Shown: positions 1-9,049, numbered from the stretch's first letter. The stretch: DNA of 64,000 nt from Chryseobacterium indoltheticum (GCF_003815915.1 NZ_CP033929.1:2666001-2730000); one strand, 5' to 3'. Numbers and translations are program-made. Notes: generated by a model not told the origin, from the letters alone.

Positions 1-179
1 CAGATAATCAAAATGTAAGTTTTTATTTTCTGGATCTTTTGGCATTCAGACCTATTTCAAACAAAATTGCTGAAGATTTTGCGATTCGTCACGAAAGCCC
101 GCAGCTGATTGTTCTAGAAAATGGCAAAGCGATCAATAACGCATCCCATCAGGATATTTCTTTAAGCCAGATTGTATGA
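1..179 (+). CDS. Monothiol bacilliredoxin BrxC/YtxJ-like, C-terminal part
   Basis: The reading frame is open from the window edge to a TGA at 177-179, so only the last ~58 residues are present. The visible part contains RHESPQLIVLENGK and a following ASHQDIS, which match the end of the thioredoxin-like fold of YtxJ/BrxC proteins (RHxSPQ followed by a lysine-containing strand and an ASH motif). In that family the protein acts in low-molecular-weight-thiol redox control; the active-site cysteine would lie upstream of the window. The stop overlaps the ATG of the next gene (ATGA at 176-179), so the two are probably translationally coupled. Confidence 0.7.
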   Translation, partial: DNQNVSFYFLDLLAFRPISNKIAEDFAIRHESPQLIVLENGKAINNASHQDISLSQIV

Positions 180-769
180 GTAATATAAATAATTATCTGG
201 CAAAGGTTTTTGAAGTTCCTGCCGAAAAAGTAAATTTATGCAGTATTCAGTATGAATTGAAAAAAGTAGGAAAGCACGAAATGCTTTTACAGGAAGGCGA
301 AGTTTGCAGAAATACTTTTTTTGTCGAAAAAGGGCTTCTCAGAATGTATTCTATTGATAAAAACGGGAAAGAGCATGTGATACAATTTGCTCCTGAAAAT
401 TGGCTGATTGGCGATCGCAGCAGTCTTTATTTTAATGAAAAATCCCGATACTACATTGAAGCTGTTGAGGATTCTGAAGTGTTATTTTTGCAACCGGATT
501 TTTTTAGTAAACTTATTGAAGAATTTCCCAATACGATCGAAAAAAATGATCTGATTATCCAGAAACATGTAAAAAGTCTGCAGGATAGAATTAACTCTTT
601 ATTGGGAGAAACGGCAGAAGAGCGTTATCTAAAGTTTATTAAAATGTATCCTGATCTTTTACTTAGAGTTCCGCAATGGATGATCGCTTCATATCTCGGA
701 ATAACTCCTGAAAGTTTAAGCCGCGTAAGAAAAGAGCTGGCAAAAAAGAATTTTGTTACCGATAAATAA
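176..769 (+). CDS. Crp/Fnr family transcriptional regulator
   Basis: 197 residues. The N-terminal two thirds form a cyclic-nucleotide-binding-type beta roll (LLQEGEVCRNTFFVEKGLLR, then an aromatic-rich GDRSSLYF segment). The C-terminal winged helix contains IASYLGITPESLSRVRKEL, where the E-x-x-x-R of the recognition helix is conserved. This is the flavobacterial Crp type without FNR iron-sulfur cysteines, so it is unlikely to sense oxygen through a cluster. It overlaps the redox protein upstream by 4 nt and may respond to the same stress. The ligand is unknown. Confidence 0.9.
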   Translation: MSNINNYLAKVFEVPAEKVNLCSIQYELKKVGKHEMLLQEGEVCRNTFFVEKGLLRMYSIDKNGKEHVIQFAPENWLIGDRSSLYFNEKSRYYIEAVEDSEVLFLQPDFFSKLIEEFPNTIEKNDLIIQKHVKSLQDRINSLLGETAEERYLKFIKMYPDLLLRVPQWMIASYLGITPESLSRVRKELAKKNFVTDK

Positions 770-791
770 TCGTCGTTTTAAAATAAATTAA

Positions 792-834
792 AATCACCGC
801 ACCAAACAATTAATCATTGTTTAGTGTGGTGATT
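792..834. terminator. Bidirectional terminator hairpin
   Basis: A 19-nt arm at 792-810 pairs with 816-834 with a 5-nt loop; the two mismatches are G:U compatible. It lies between the plus-strand Crp gene and the convergent minus-strand gene, and overlaps the last codons of the latter. Confidence 0.6.
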
Positions 835-1160
835 ATTCTGTTAAGATATTCCTGTTCTCTCAAAACTTTTTCATAAGACTGTTTCGCATAAGAAGGTGAC
901 AACTGATAACCGTCGGTCTGAAGCTGATAGATGTCGTTTTCCACATATCCCGTAAAGTTTAAAGTATATTCATGAATAAACTTTTCTATCACTTTCCTTT
1001 TTATTTCGCAAATAGTGCTGTTCTTGATTTTCTGAAGAGAATTCAATATAAAAGATTTATCTCCACTGAATTGAATTACCTGAGTAATCATTGCAAAATT
1101 GCTCAATGGTTTGTTATTCGTTTCGTGAACAACAGCGTGCGGGTCATCTTCAAATATCAT
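810..1160 (-). CDS. Hypothetical protein, 116 residues
   Basis: I do not recognise a family. It is acidic at the start, predicted mostly helical at the end (KQSYEKVLREQEYLNRI), and has no signal peptide or membrane segment. The ATG is preceded by an AT-rich spacer of about 35 nt before the PNPOx-like gene's stop, on the same strand, so the two may be cotranscribed with the PNPOx gene first. A plus-strand frame at 972-1181 overlaps it but lacks any family features. Confidence 0.6.
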   Translation of the reverse strand: MIFEDDPHAVVHETNNKPLSNFAMITQVIQFSGDKSFILNSLQKIKNSTICEIKRKVIEKFIHEYTLNFTGYVENDIYQLQTDGYQLSPSYAKQSYEKVLREQEYLNRIITTLNND

Positions 1161-1196
1161 GGTCTTATAGTTTTAAAGTAAGAAAATGGTCTAAAT

Positions 1197-1703
1197 TTAA
1201 ACTGAAGCTTTACCTTCTACACCGTCAGAATTGTCGGTTTTATTTCCTGTAACCGCAGCAGCTACAAAGGTAATAAGACTTACCAATTTGCCAGCTTTGG
1301 TATCCCAATAGTATGTATCTGTAGGCGTTACACGGATGATCGAAACATTCGGGTCATCTTTTCCGTCAAACCATGCATTTGCCATTGCAGACCATTTGTC
1401 TTCAATGGTTGATCTGTCTTTGTAGATCGCAGCTTCGCCAAATACAGAAAGATATTCTGAATCTGAATTGTTCATAAATAAAAGCTGCACTCTTTTGTCG
1501 TCTTTTATTTCAAAATTTTTGTTGCTGGTGTCACTGCTGATAAACCAAAGATTTCCGCTTTCGTCTGTTTCCTGAAGGCTCATCGGGCGAGTATTGATTG
1601 GTAAACTTTCCAGATTTGTGCAAAACATACAGATTTTAGCTTTTTCTGAAAGTTCTTTAATTTTTTTTGCCGCTTCTGCTTGGCTTAAATTTTCTGTTGA
1701 CAT
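1197..1703 (-). CDS. Pyridoxamine 5'-phosphate oxidase-like general stress protein
   Basis: 168 residues, resembling the general-stress-protein-26 group of the PNPOx-like split-barrel flavin fold. Recognisable elements are an early ICMFCTNLESLPINTRPMS strand, LWFISSDTSNKN, VQLLFMNNSDSEYLSVFGEA and the late DTYYWDTKAGKL. Family members bind FMN or F420 and are usually cytosolic dimers; the substrate is unknown. The long leader to the right (1704-2164) contains a divergent promoter. It may belong with the Crp regulators as part of a stress response; that is inference from position only. Confidence 0.85.
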   Translation of the reverse strand: MSTENLSQAEAAKKIKELSEKAKICMFCTNLESLPINTRPMSLQETDESGNLWFISSDTSNKNFEIKDDKRVQLLFMNNSDSEYLSVFGEAAIYKDRSTIEDKWSAMANAWFDGKDDPNVSIIRVTPTDTYYWDTKAGKLVSLITFVAAAVTGNKTDNSDGVEGKASV

Positions 1704-1878
1704 AATAAAATAATTTATGGTTGTGGTGTTATCTTTAGAATAAGAAATTCTATGATTATTGGTCGCTTCAAAAATCTAACCAAAAATCTAAAATCATTTA
1801 AAAATAATTAATTTTTCGTAAAAAGAGGTTAAAAACATACATTATAAATATAAATCTGACAACCGTGAAAGAAATTTG

Positions 1879-1921
1879 TGATCGAAATCATAAAAACACA
1901 ATTACTTTTGTTGTACATTTG
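1879..1921 (+). promoter_or_regulatory. Promoter with FNR-type site (site A)
   Basis: TGATCGAAATCA at 1879-1890 is a perfect TGAT-N4-ATCA Crp/Fnr operator. A Bacteroidota -7 box, TACATTTG, lies at 1914-1921, 35 nt from the start of the operator. The same arrangement occurs at 3304-3347 and 5035-5078. Transcription would run rightward toward the Crp pseudogene. The rest of the 461-nt gap (1704-2164) shows no gene. Confidence 0.55.
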
Positions 1922-2164
1922 ATTTTAGTTAAATGATAGATTATGCTTTTTAAAAATTGCCTTAAACTATCATCATTCACATCGTACAATTGTGAAAGAT
2001 TTTGCTATTTACAATACTAAATACTTAATTCAGTAAAATATTTAATTATTGATATTATTTTAGACGTAAACTACTTATTCGTTTAAACTTTGTCACCTTC
2101 TAATATTTACTCATATCTTTTGTGAAGATTACCATCACAAGTCATCATCACACAGTAAGAAGCT

Positions 2165-2640
2165 ATGGTAATACATCAACAAATCCTGAAATCTGCAGGA
2201 GCAATCATTAAAAAGTATCAACCCAAGGAAAAGATTTTCACAAAAGGAGATTCTGCTCAATATTACTTTCAGATTGTTTCGGGAAGTGTAAAAATGAATA
2301 ATTATGACGAGTCGGGCAGAGAATATATTCAGATTTTTTGAAAGACGGAGAATGCTTTGGTGAATCACTGCTTTTTATAGATCACAAATATTCTATGAAT
2401 GCAATTGCGATTACTATGTGTGAAGTTTTAATCCTGAAAAAGACTTTATTTTTTAATTTGATACAGCAAAATCCAAAATTATGTTTTGAAATGAATAAGT
2501 GGCTCTCAAAAACAGCGTTTTAAACAAATAATGGCATAAAATGTGTTCACCAAATGTGACAGTAAAAACTTGCAATTCTTAAAGATTATCTGAAGAATTT
2601 TTAGACGCCAAAAAACATTCGTTATTCAGCCTATGCAATG
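2165..2640 (+). pseudogene. Decayed Crp/Fnr regulator
   Basis: An ATG at 2165 opens a frame that reads like the neighbouring Crp (KIFTKGDSAQYYFQIVSGSV) but stops at 2339-2341. In the next frame homology resumes at once (KDGECFGESLLFIDHKYSMN) and runs to 2523, pointing to a frameshift in the T-run at about 2333-2338. Beyond 2523 scattered residues still align, but stops interrupt them and the DNA-binding helix-turn-helix is missing. It is probably a dead paralogue of the intact gene that follows it. Confidence 0.75.
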
Positions 2641-2684
2641 AGAAATAAATGGTAATTACTGTATTAAAGAAAATTTTTTATACC

Positions 2685-3299
2685 ATGAAAACAATAAGTT
2701 GCATGAAGATCGATGAGCAATTGCTAAAATCGTACAGTGCGGAAATTAAAACTTACAAAAAAAGAGAACTTATTTTTAGAGAAGGAGAGTCTCCGGCTTT
2801 TTATTACCAGATTATAGAAGGTGCTGTGAAAGTGAATAATTTTAATGAAGAAGGGAAGGAGTTTATACATAATATTTTAGAAAAAGGACAAAGCTTCGGA
2901 GATGCTCATCTTTTTATTGAAAAAAAATATTCTGTAAACGCATATGCTCTTGTTCCTACGACAGTAATAATGTTGCCCAGAAAAAATTTCATCAATCTTG
3001 TCAAAGAAAATCCTCATGTTTCTCTGGAAATAAATGCCTGCTTATCACATCGTCTTTATTTCAAAATGAAAATGATACATGATATGGTCTCACAGCATCC
3101 ATCTGCAAGAATTCTTGGTCTCTTCAATTATCTTAGAAGTTATACCGATTGTGAAGATCAACATTCTTTTAATGTAAAGCTTACAAGGCAACAAATTGCT
3201 GATCTTACAGGTTTACGTGTAGAAACAATCATCAGAACCATTAAGAAAATGGAAAATGAAAATCTGGTAAAAATTAAAGATCGTAAGATATACTACTAA
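2685..3299 (+). CDS. Crp/Fnr family transcriptional regulator
   Basis: 204 residues from the ATG at 2685; in-frame ATGs at 2649 and 2703 are alternatives, and alignment with the paralogue at 4205-4798 favours a short N-terminus. It has a cNMP-binding-like beta roll (IFREGESPAFYYQIIEGAVK, GQSFGDAHLFI) and a C-terminal winged helix with LTRQQIADLTGLRVETIIR. The E-T-I-I-R recognition helix resembles the FNR E-T-x-S-R motif, which reads TGA half-sites, fitting the operators nearby. No cysteine set for an iron-sulfur cluster is present. The signal is unknown. Confidence 0.9.
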   Translation: MKTISCMKIDEQLLKSYSAEIKTYKKRELIFREGESPAFYYQIIEGAVKVNNFNEEGKEFIHNILEKGQSFGDAHLFIEKKYSVNAYALVPTTVIMLPRKNFINLVKENPHVSLEINACLSHRLYFKMKMIHDMVSQHPSARILGLFNYLRSYTDCEDQHSFNVKLTRQQIADLTGLRVETIIRTIKKMENENLVKIKDRKIYY

Positions 3300-3303
3300 A
3301 ATA

Positions 3304-3347
3304 TGACTGAAATCATAAATTAAAAAATCTGTTACAGAGTATATTTG
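3304..3347 (+). promoter_or_regulatory. Promoter with FNR-type site (site B)
   Basis: TGACTGAAATCA at 3304-3315 lies 36 nt before a -7 box, TATATTTG, at 3340-3347. It starts 4 nt after the Crp stop codon and faces the CinA gene at 3668. The rest of the 368-nt gap (3300-3667) holds short broken frames but no supportable gene. Confidence 0.55.
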
Positions 3348-3667
3348 ACCTCTTTTACTTTTAATAATTAGTATAAAAGAAAACACCACCAATCACCTAA
3401 ATAAATATATCGATATGAAAACACAATCATTCTATTTTACCCAATAAGATTTTGAAATTTGCAGTTGTATATCTCAGATTTAAACTGTAAAGTATGTCTT
3501 TATCAGTAATCTCTTCTCCATTATATTCTTTGTAAAAGTTGGAGGAGTGATGCAAAATTCGACGGTCAGGATATTATCAACGCATATAAAATAGCTGATG
3601 CTTTTTATTAGATCAAAAATGATGTATCGAGAAAATACAAATCACAACCTCATTAAAAACAAATCTT

Positions 3668-4168
3668 ATGGAATTTCAACAAAACTTACTCAATTATATC
3701 AGCGAAGCATTAATTACAACTAATGAAACCATTTCTATCGCTGAAAGTGTAACTTCAGGCCTTTTTCAGCTTGCTTTTTCACAAATGCCAAATGCTGCAA
3801 TGTTCTACAAAGGGGGAATTACCGCATATGCATTAGAACAAAAAGTAAAAATTTTAAACGTAGATTATGATGAAGGTAATGCATGTGACTGCGTTTCTGA
3901 GCAAATTGCTGAAACAATGGCACTCAGCGTAGCCAAATTATTCGACACCGACTGGTCTATTGCTGTTACGGGCTATGCCAACCCGATCAGGAGCTCTACG
4001 TACAAAATATTTTCATATTATTCTTTTGCCTACAAAGGTGAAGTAATTTTATCCAGAAAACTTGAACTTCATCCTAAAACACAGGCATTGGGAGCACAGC
4101 AATATTATACAGAATTTATTTTGGGATGTTTCAAAAGTGAGATCAATAAGCTTTTGATACTAAAATAA
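3668..4168 (+). CDS. CinA C-terminal-domain family protein (nicotinamide-nucleotide amidohydrolase-like)
   Basis: 166 residues, the length of stand-alone CinA C-terminal (PncC) proteins, which deamidate NMN in pyridine nucleotide salvage. The signature ISIAESVTSGLFQLAFS corresponds to the family AESxTgG segment (here T-S-G), followed by FYKGGITAYALEQK and AVTGYANP (family VTGxAGP). The A-N-P in place of A-G-P and other changes suggest divergence, so activity is uncertain. It lies downstream of promoter B and between two Crp/Fnr genes. Confidence 0.8.
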   Translation: MEFQQNLLNYISEALITTNETISIAESVTSGLFQLAFSQMPNAAMFYKGGITAYALEQKVKILNVDYDEGNACDCVSEQIAETMALSVAKLFDTDWSIAVTGYANPIRSSTYKIFSYYSFAYKGEVILSRKLELHPKTQALGAQQYYTEFILGCFKSEINKLLILK

Positions 4169-4204
4169 AAATTATTTCATCTGATTTAATATATCAACTA
4201 GAAG

Positions 4205-4798
4205 TTAATAAAAAATCTTTCTGTTTTTGATTTTTAAAATTCCTTCTTTCTCCATATTTTTTATAACCCGGATGACAGTTTCTACACTCAATCCGGTAAG
4301 AGAAGCGAGTTGCTGTCTGGTTAAAAGAATTTGCAACGCGTATTTTGACTGATCATGGTGATGATCTTTAAGATAATTCATCAACGTTAAAAGTTTTTGA
4401 GCAGGATTTTGAAATGCAATGCTTTCTGCCATCAAAAACTTGTAATGCATATGCTCAGAAAGACTCTGTATCGTTGTGAAATAATTGTCAGGGTTTTCCT
4501 GCAAAAGCTGTAAATATTGTGCTTTTGGTAATCTTATAATTTCAGATTCTTCTACTGCAACGGCATTTACAGGATACGATTTTTCTGTAAAAAGTGACGA
4601 TATACCGACACCATTGCCGCTTGAGAATATTCCTTGAATAAATTCTTTACCTCCTTCATTATAATTATTTAATTTTACTTTTCCACTTGAGATCAGGAAA
4701 AAAAAGCTGGGAACTTCACCTTCAGAAAATATAAAATCATCAGGGTCATAAGTTCTTAAATCTGCTCCAAAAGAAAATAAAATATCTTCATTTATCAT
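4205..4798 (-). CDS. Crp/Fnr family transcriptional regulator
   Basis: 197 residues from the ATG at 4796-4798 (MINEDILFSFGADLR). The frame extends upstream to 4933, but that stretch has no family similarity. It is a clear paralogue of the regulator at 2685-3299: FSEGEVPSFFFLISSGKVK, SYPVNAVAV, and LTRQQLASLTGLSVETVIR with the same E-T-[IV]-I-R recognition helix. No FNR-type cysteine cluster. It is transcribed away from site C. The two paralogues may compete for the same TGAnnnnnATCA operators; that is inference. Confidence 0.88.
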   Translation of the reverse strand: MINEDILFSFGADLRTYDPDDFIFSEGEVPSFFFLISSGKVKLNNYNEGGKEFIQGIFSSGNGVGISSLFTEKSYPVNAVAVEESEIIRLPKAQYLQLLQENPDNYFTTIQSLSEHMHYKFLMAESIAFQNPAQKLLTLMNYLKDHHHDQSKYALQILLTRQQLASLTGLSVETVIRVIKNMEKEGILKIKNRKIFY

Positions 4799-5034
4799 AT
4801 TATAGGGATTAATTGAAACTAAAAACCACCTGTTTATGCTACCAAACATAACAATGCTCGGATTTTTAGACCTGTAAAGAAAGAATAATTTTATGCAAAA
4901 GTGAATTAATTCGCTACCACACAGATACCACATTACTGATTAAATACCAAAATTTTTGCAGAAAATAAATTTTTAATAAAATATTATTGCTCAGTTTGAA
5001 TTAATAAATCAAAAAAAATATAATCTTTATTTGT

Positions 5035-5078
5035 TGATTAGAATCATAAAAAGAAATATGAAAATTCCGATACATTTG
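5035..5078 (+). promoter_or_regulatory. Promoter with FNR-type site (site C)
   Basis: TGATTAGAATCA at 5035-5046 followed 36 nt later by TACATTTG at 5071-5078. If transcription starts about 5 nt after the box, the operator centre is near -42, the classical class II activator position. Downstream is the small HTH gene at 5260. The rest of 4799-5259 shows no gene. Confidence 0.55.
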
Positions 5079-5259
5079 AATCAAGAACTTAACGAGAGAA
5101 AGGTTTGGCGAAATTTAATGTGTCATTTGATAATAAATAAAATATTATTGAGGCTAAATTTTGCGCTTTAAACCGCATTAATAAAAAAACTGATAATAAG
5201 AACGTTAATCATATTGAGGATTACATCTTTGATTATGATAGAGAAAAATTCTGCCCATA

Positions 5260-5607
5260 ATGAATAATAATAGAGACAACACGCAAGACTTTAACGCAGA
5301 ACACACCGCAAAAATTTTGGCTGACGAAGAAATAATCAGGCTTGCTAAACAAAATTCACCGCGTCTTTTAAGTAAATTTAAATCTGCATATCCCGAATTT
5401 TTTGAGCACCTTGCCTTAATTAATGGAAATTTGCAAAATTCTGAAATTATTTTTTGTATCTATCTCAAGTTGAGATTGAGTACAAAAGAAATTGCAACTT
5501 ACACATTTGTAACACCAAAGGCAATTCAGAATAGAAAAAACCGATTACGAAAAAAACTTAAAATTTCTTCAGACACCGATATTTATAAATGGTTTGATCA
5601 GCTTTAA
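5260..5607 (+). CDS. Small LuxR-type helix-turn-helix protein
   Basis: 115 residues. The C-terminal half carries LSTKEIATYTFVTPKAIQNRKNRLRKKL, which has the layout of the DNA-binding helix-turn-helix seen at the end of flavobacterial TPR-LuxR regulators, here without sensor or TPR domain. The N-terminal 60 residues are predicted helical and may dimerise. It lies downstream of an FNR-type promoter (site C), so it could be a target of the Crp paralogues. It converges with pdeM, leaving 3 nt between the stops. Confidence 0.7.
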   Translation: MNNNRDNTQDFNAEHTAKILADEEIIRLAKQNSPRLLSKFKSAYPEFFEHLALINGNLQNSEIIFCIYLKLRLSTKEIATYTFVTPKAIQNRKNRLRKKLKISSDTDIYKWFDQL

Positions 5608-5610
5608 AAA

Positions 5611-6255
5611 TCAGATCTCATAGATTTCGGCATCTGTAAAAACATAGAATCTTCCTTTTTGAGGGAGATTTTTTGTATCCAAACCGGTAAATTCGCTGAA
5701 GGCCGGAAGCAATAGTTGGTTTTCAGTGAGCACAAAACACGGAAGCTTTATTTTTTTAACCAAAGAATTAATCACAAAACCTGGGTGAATGTGTCCAGTA
5801 ATCTGAAACTTTTCTATATTTTTATCGAAATCATGCACAAAAGAAATACCATCAATTTCCAGAGAATCAGATCGTGAATCTAAACATAATTTCTTCTCTA
5901 AAGTTTTTGAAATCTTATCATGATTACCTTCTACCAAACAGAATTTAATGTCTGAATATTGATTTTTCCAAATGCAAAATTCGTCTACATCAGAATTGTT
6001 TCCGGCATGAAGCAAGTCGCCGACGATAATAAATTTTTCAGGCTGGAAATATTCTATTAAAACCGAAAGCCTTTCAAGATCATTTTTCATAATATGACTC
6101 GCCAGAGCAATTCCGTTTTTACGAAAATGTGCCGTTTTACCGATGTGTAAATCCGAAAAAATCAATGCTTTTTCTTTTTTCCAGAATAGTGCACGCTGAT
6201 TGGTTAAAGTAAGAGTTTCGTTGTTAATATTGATATTCTTAGTTACTATTTTCAT
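5611..6255 (-). CDS. pdeM: Ligase-associated DNA damage response phosphoesterase PdeM
   Basis: 214 residues with the ordered calcineurin-like metallophosphoesterase motifs: FSDLHIGK (about residue 35), GDLLHA (about 80), EGNHD (about 110) and TGHIHPG (about 155). These bind the two metal ions. The family (TIGR04123 type) is found only beside the ATP-dependent ligase, Lhr-like helicase and exonuclease, and all three lie directly upstream here. The DNA substrate is not fixed by sequence. The gene ends the four-gene minus-strand set; a 124-nt spacer separates it from the helicase. Confidence 0.9.
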   Translation of the reverse strand: MKIVTKNININNETLTLTNQRALFWKKEKALIFSDLHIGKTAHFRKNGIALASHIMKNDLERLSVLIEYFQPEKFIIVGDLLHAGNNSDVDEFCIWKNQYSDIKFCLVEGNHDKISKTLEKKLCLDSRSDSLEIDGISFVHDFDKNIEKFQITGHIHPGFVINSLVKKIKLPCFVLTENQLLLPAFSEFTGLDTKNLPQKGRFYVFTDAEIYEI

Positions 6256-6379
6256 TTTAATATTTTGCTTGTCAATATCAGACTAAGATGTTTTTATAAA
6301 GAATAGATTCTCCACTGCACTTTAGTTCCGTTCAGAATGACAAAAAGTTTTAATAATTTTCAATTGACTTATTGACGAT

Positions 6380-8830
6380 TCATTTTATATTTCTTCCCGA
6401 TTGTTTAATCAATTTCTGAATCCTCGCATCCAGATTTTCACTCGTTAATGTTTGTCGTAAGCTGTCAACTTTTATCGGGAAACTCAAAGGCGTAAATTTA
6501 TTTGAATATTTTAAAATAAGCTTTGATTTTTCAATTCGTTTAAAAGCTTCTACCAAGCGCTGCTCCTGCAATTGCATATTGAAAACTTCTGTATATGCCT
6601 GTCTCACTAGAAAATGATTGGGATCGTAATCTTCCAATACTTTAAAAATCAAACCTGCAGAACTTTGCAATGCTTTATTTGACCGTTGTTGTCCGGGGAA
6701 ATTCTGTACAACCATTCCTGAAATTACGGCAATATCCCTGAATTTCCGTCTTGCCATTTCAGCAGAATTAATACTGGAAATCACATCAATCATCAGATTT
6801 TCTCTCGTCAATATTTTCTCTAAATTATCTTCATTCAACGGTATTTCTTTATCGCTGAATAATTCAAAACCATAATCGTTCATCGCCATCGAAAAAGAAA
6901 TAGGCGCCAATTTTGAAATTCGATAAGCAATCAAAGCAGCCATTACTTCGTGTACCAATCGGCCCTCAAAAGGATACATAAAAAGATGATAGCCTTCACG
7001 GTTTTTAATTAATTCAACCAAAAATTCATCCTCCTTCGGAATGTGTGAGCGCTCTTCCTGGTTGATTAATAAGGGATGTAAGAATTTCAGTTCCTTTTCA
7101 GATGCTTTCGGGTTTAATGCTCCTGATAATTTTTCTCGTAAAAAATGCCCCAAATTTGAACTTAAAGGTAACCTTCCGCCCAGATAACTTGGCGCCATCG
7201 CTTTTCCTTTAGATGCACGTACAAAAACCGTCATATCCTTTATCATTGCCACTTCCAAAACACGACCGGCAAGAATAAATTTCTCTTCTTTTTTCAGTCT
7301 CGAAATAAAATATTCCCCAACCATTCCTATATATCCGCCGGAAATAAATTTCACCTTCAACATTGCATCGCTTACAATCGCTCCCATATTCATTCGGTGA
7401 AGCATTGCGATTTTTCTTGAAGTGACTTTGTGTAAACCGTCTTCCATTATGACAACTTTGTGATATTCTTCGTAGTTTTTCAACGCACTTCCACCGATTG
7501 TCAGAAAGTCAACGATCTCCTTCCATTCTTCATCTCTGATTTCCTGAAACGTATATATTTTTTTAATTCTTTCGTAAATTTCATTAGGAAAAAAACCGTC
7601 ACCGACCGCTAAAGTCATCAGAAATTGCACCAATACATCAAAGCATAAAACCTGCGGCTCGCGTGGTTCTATTACTTTTTGTTTTACGGCTTCTTTTAAA
7701 GCTGCTACTTCAATCAGCTCTAAAGAATGCGTAGGAACACAGAAAATTTTGGAAGTCTCAAAAGGGGAGTGGCCACTTCGTCCCGCCCGTTGTAGAAACC
7801 TTGCAACACCTTTTGCAGAACCAATTTGTATAACCGTATCAACAGGTTTAAAATCGATTCCTAAATCTAAAGATGAGGTCGAGACAACAGCTTTTAATTT
7901 TCCTGAACTTAAGTTTTCTTCAATCCAGATTCTTAAATGTGCATCGATTGAGCTGTGATGAATAGCGATTTGTCCCGCAAAATCAGGATAAGCATTGAGT
8001 AACAATTGATACCACATTTCACTTTGGCTTCGGGTATTGGTAAAGACAATGGTCGATTTAGATTCCAAAATAATAGGAACCACTTTATCCGCTAATTTTT
8101 GACCGAGATGTCCTGCCCAAGGCAAAAGCTCAACTTCATCTGGAAAAACTGAAATAATATCAATTTTCTTAAGCTCTTTAGCCGTGATTTTTGTTTTTTT
8201 GATATCGTAAGGAATCAAAACATCCTGCGCTTCATCAAGATTCCCAATGGTTGCTGTAATTCCCCAAATTTTAAGTTTCGGAACATAGTGAAAGAGCTGG
8301 GAAATCGCCAACTCCACCATTACGCCACGTTTTGAGCCTAGCAATTCGTGCCATTCATCTACGACCACACAATGCATATTATTGAAGAATCGCTGATGAT
8401 TTTTTTGACCTAAAAGCAAGTGCAAACTTTCGGGAGTTACCACTAAAATTTCAGGCATATTTTTGACCTGCTGTTGACGCACTTTAGGATCGGTGTCGCC
8501 ATTTCTCACCCCAACTGCCCAATCCAGACCAATCTCATCAATCGCTTCCTGCATTGCTTTTGCGATGTCTTTTGAAAGCGAACGAAGTGGTGTAATCCAA
8601 ATCATTTTCAGACCTTTCTTATACTTGTTTGGATAAGTGAGAAAGTCTGAAATTAATGCTAAAAAAACCGAAAATGTTTTCCCGAAACCCGTCGGAGCTA
8701 CAACCATTCCGCTGTAGCCACTGCCAAATTTTTTCCAGGTATCAATCTGAAATTTAAATGGAGAATTGCCTTTTTCCATCATCCAGTTTTGGATGATTTT
8801 GAATCCTTCCTTATTTTCGTAGTTGCTCAA
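6380..8830 (-). CDS. Ligase-associated DEXH box helicase (Lhr-like)
   Basis: 816 residues. Walker A APTGFGKT near residue 45, a DEWHE box (DExH type) near 158, ITATIGN (motif III), and motif VI GRSGHSP near 360 after a TSSLDLGIDF motif V. The C-terminal half holds the winged-helix and Lhr-core region. Members are DNA-dependent 3'-5' translocases/helicases; the ligase-associated type (TIGR04121) occurs with a ligase, an exonuclease and PdeM in bacterial DNA repair. Full length for the family, no frameshift seen. Confidence 0.93.
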   Translation of the reverse strand: MSNYENKEGFKIIQNWMMEKGNSPFKFQIDTWKKFGSGYSGMVVAPTGFGKTFSVFLALISDFLTYPNKYKKGLKMIWITPLRSLSKDIAKAMQEAIDEIGLDWAVGVRNGDTDPKVRQQQVKNMPEILVVTPESLHLLLGQKNHQRFFNNMHCVVVDEWHELLGSKRGVMVELAISQLFHYVPKLKIWGITATIGNLDEAQDVLIPYDIKKTKITAKELKKIDIISVFPDEVELLPWAGHLGQKLADKVVPIILESKSTIVFTNTRSQSEMWYQLLLNAYPDFAGQIAIHHSSIDAHLRIWIEENLSSGKLKAVVSTSSLDLGIDFKPVDTVIQIGSAKGVARFLQRAGRSGHSPFETSKIFCVPTHSLELIEVAALKEAVKQKVIEPREPQVLCFDVLVQFLMTLAVGDGFFPNEIYERIKKIYTFQEIRDEEWKEIVDFLTIGGSALKNYEEYHKVVIMEDGLHKVTSRKIAMLHRMNMGAIVSDAMLKVKFISGGYIGMVGEYFISRLKKEEKFILAGRVLEVAMIKDMTVFVRASKGKAMAPSYLGGRLPLSSNLGHFLREKLSGALNPKASEKELKFLHPLLINQEERSHIPKEDEFLVELIKNREGYHLFMYPFEGRLVHEVMAALIAYRISKLAPISFSMAMNDYGFELFSDKEIPLNEDNLEKILTRENLMIDVISSINSAEMARRKFRDIAVISGMVVQNFPGQQRSNKALQSSAGLIFKVLEDYDPNHFLVRQAYTEVFNMQLQEQRLVEAFKRIEKSKLILKYSNKFTPLSFPIKVDSLRQTLTSENLDARIQKLIKQSGRNIK

Positions 8831-9049
8831 ATTGTTTTTATAAATTAAATAATATTAAATCTACTGATTTAGAAAAAAAACTGCAGAGCAGTTTTATCTG
8901 TGTAGTAATTTAATCAATGTTATTAGCGGCGCTCCGCAAGAGCGTTATTTCTTTTAAATTTAGTTATAAGATAGAACTCCTACAGCGTTCTCCAATGTTT
9001 ATGTTTTTTCTTCTACACGGATAAAGCTTCTCGGGAGTTTTGAAGAAAT

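Noticed and set aside
3510..3657. Broken reading frame with a TAG inside (fragment DAKFDGQDIINAYKIADAFY)
   Set aside because: Could be a gene relic but matches nothing I recognise, so it is not listed as a pseudogene.
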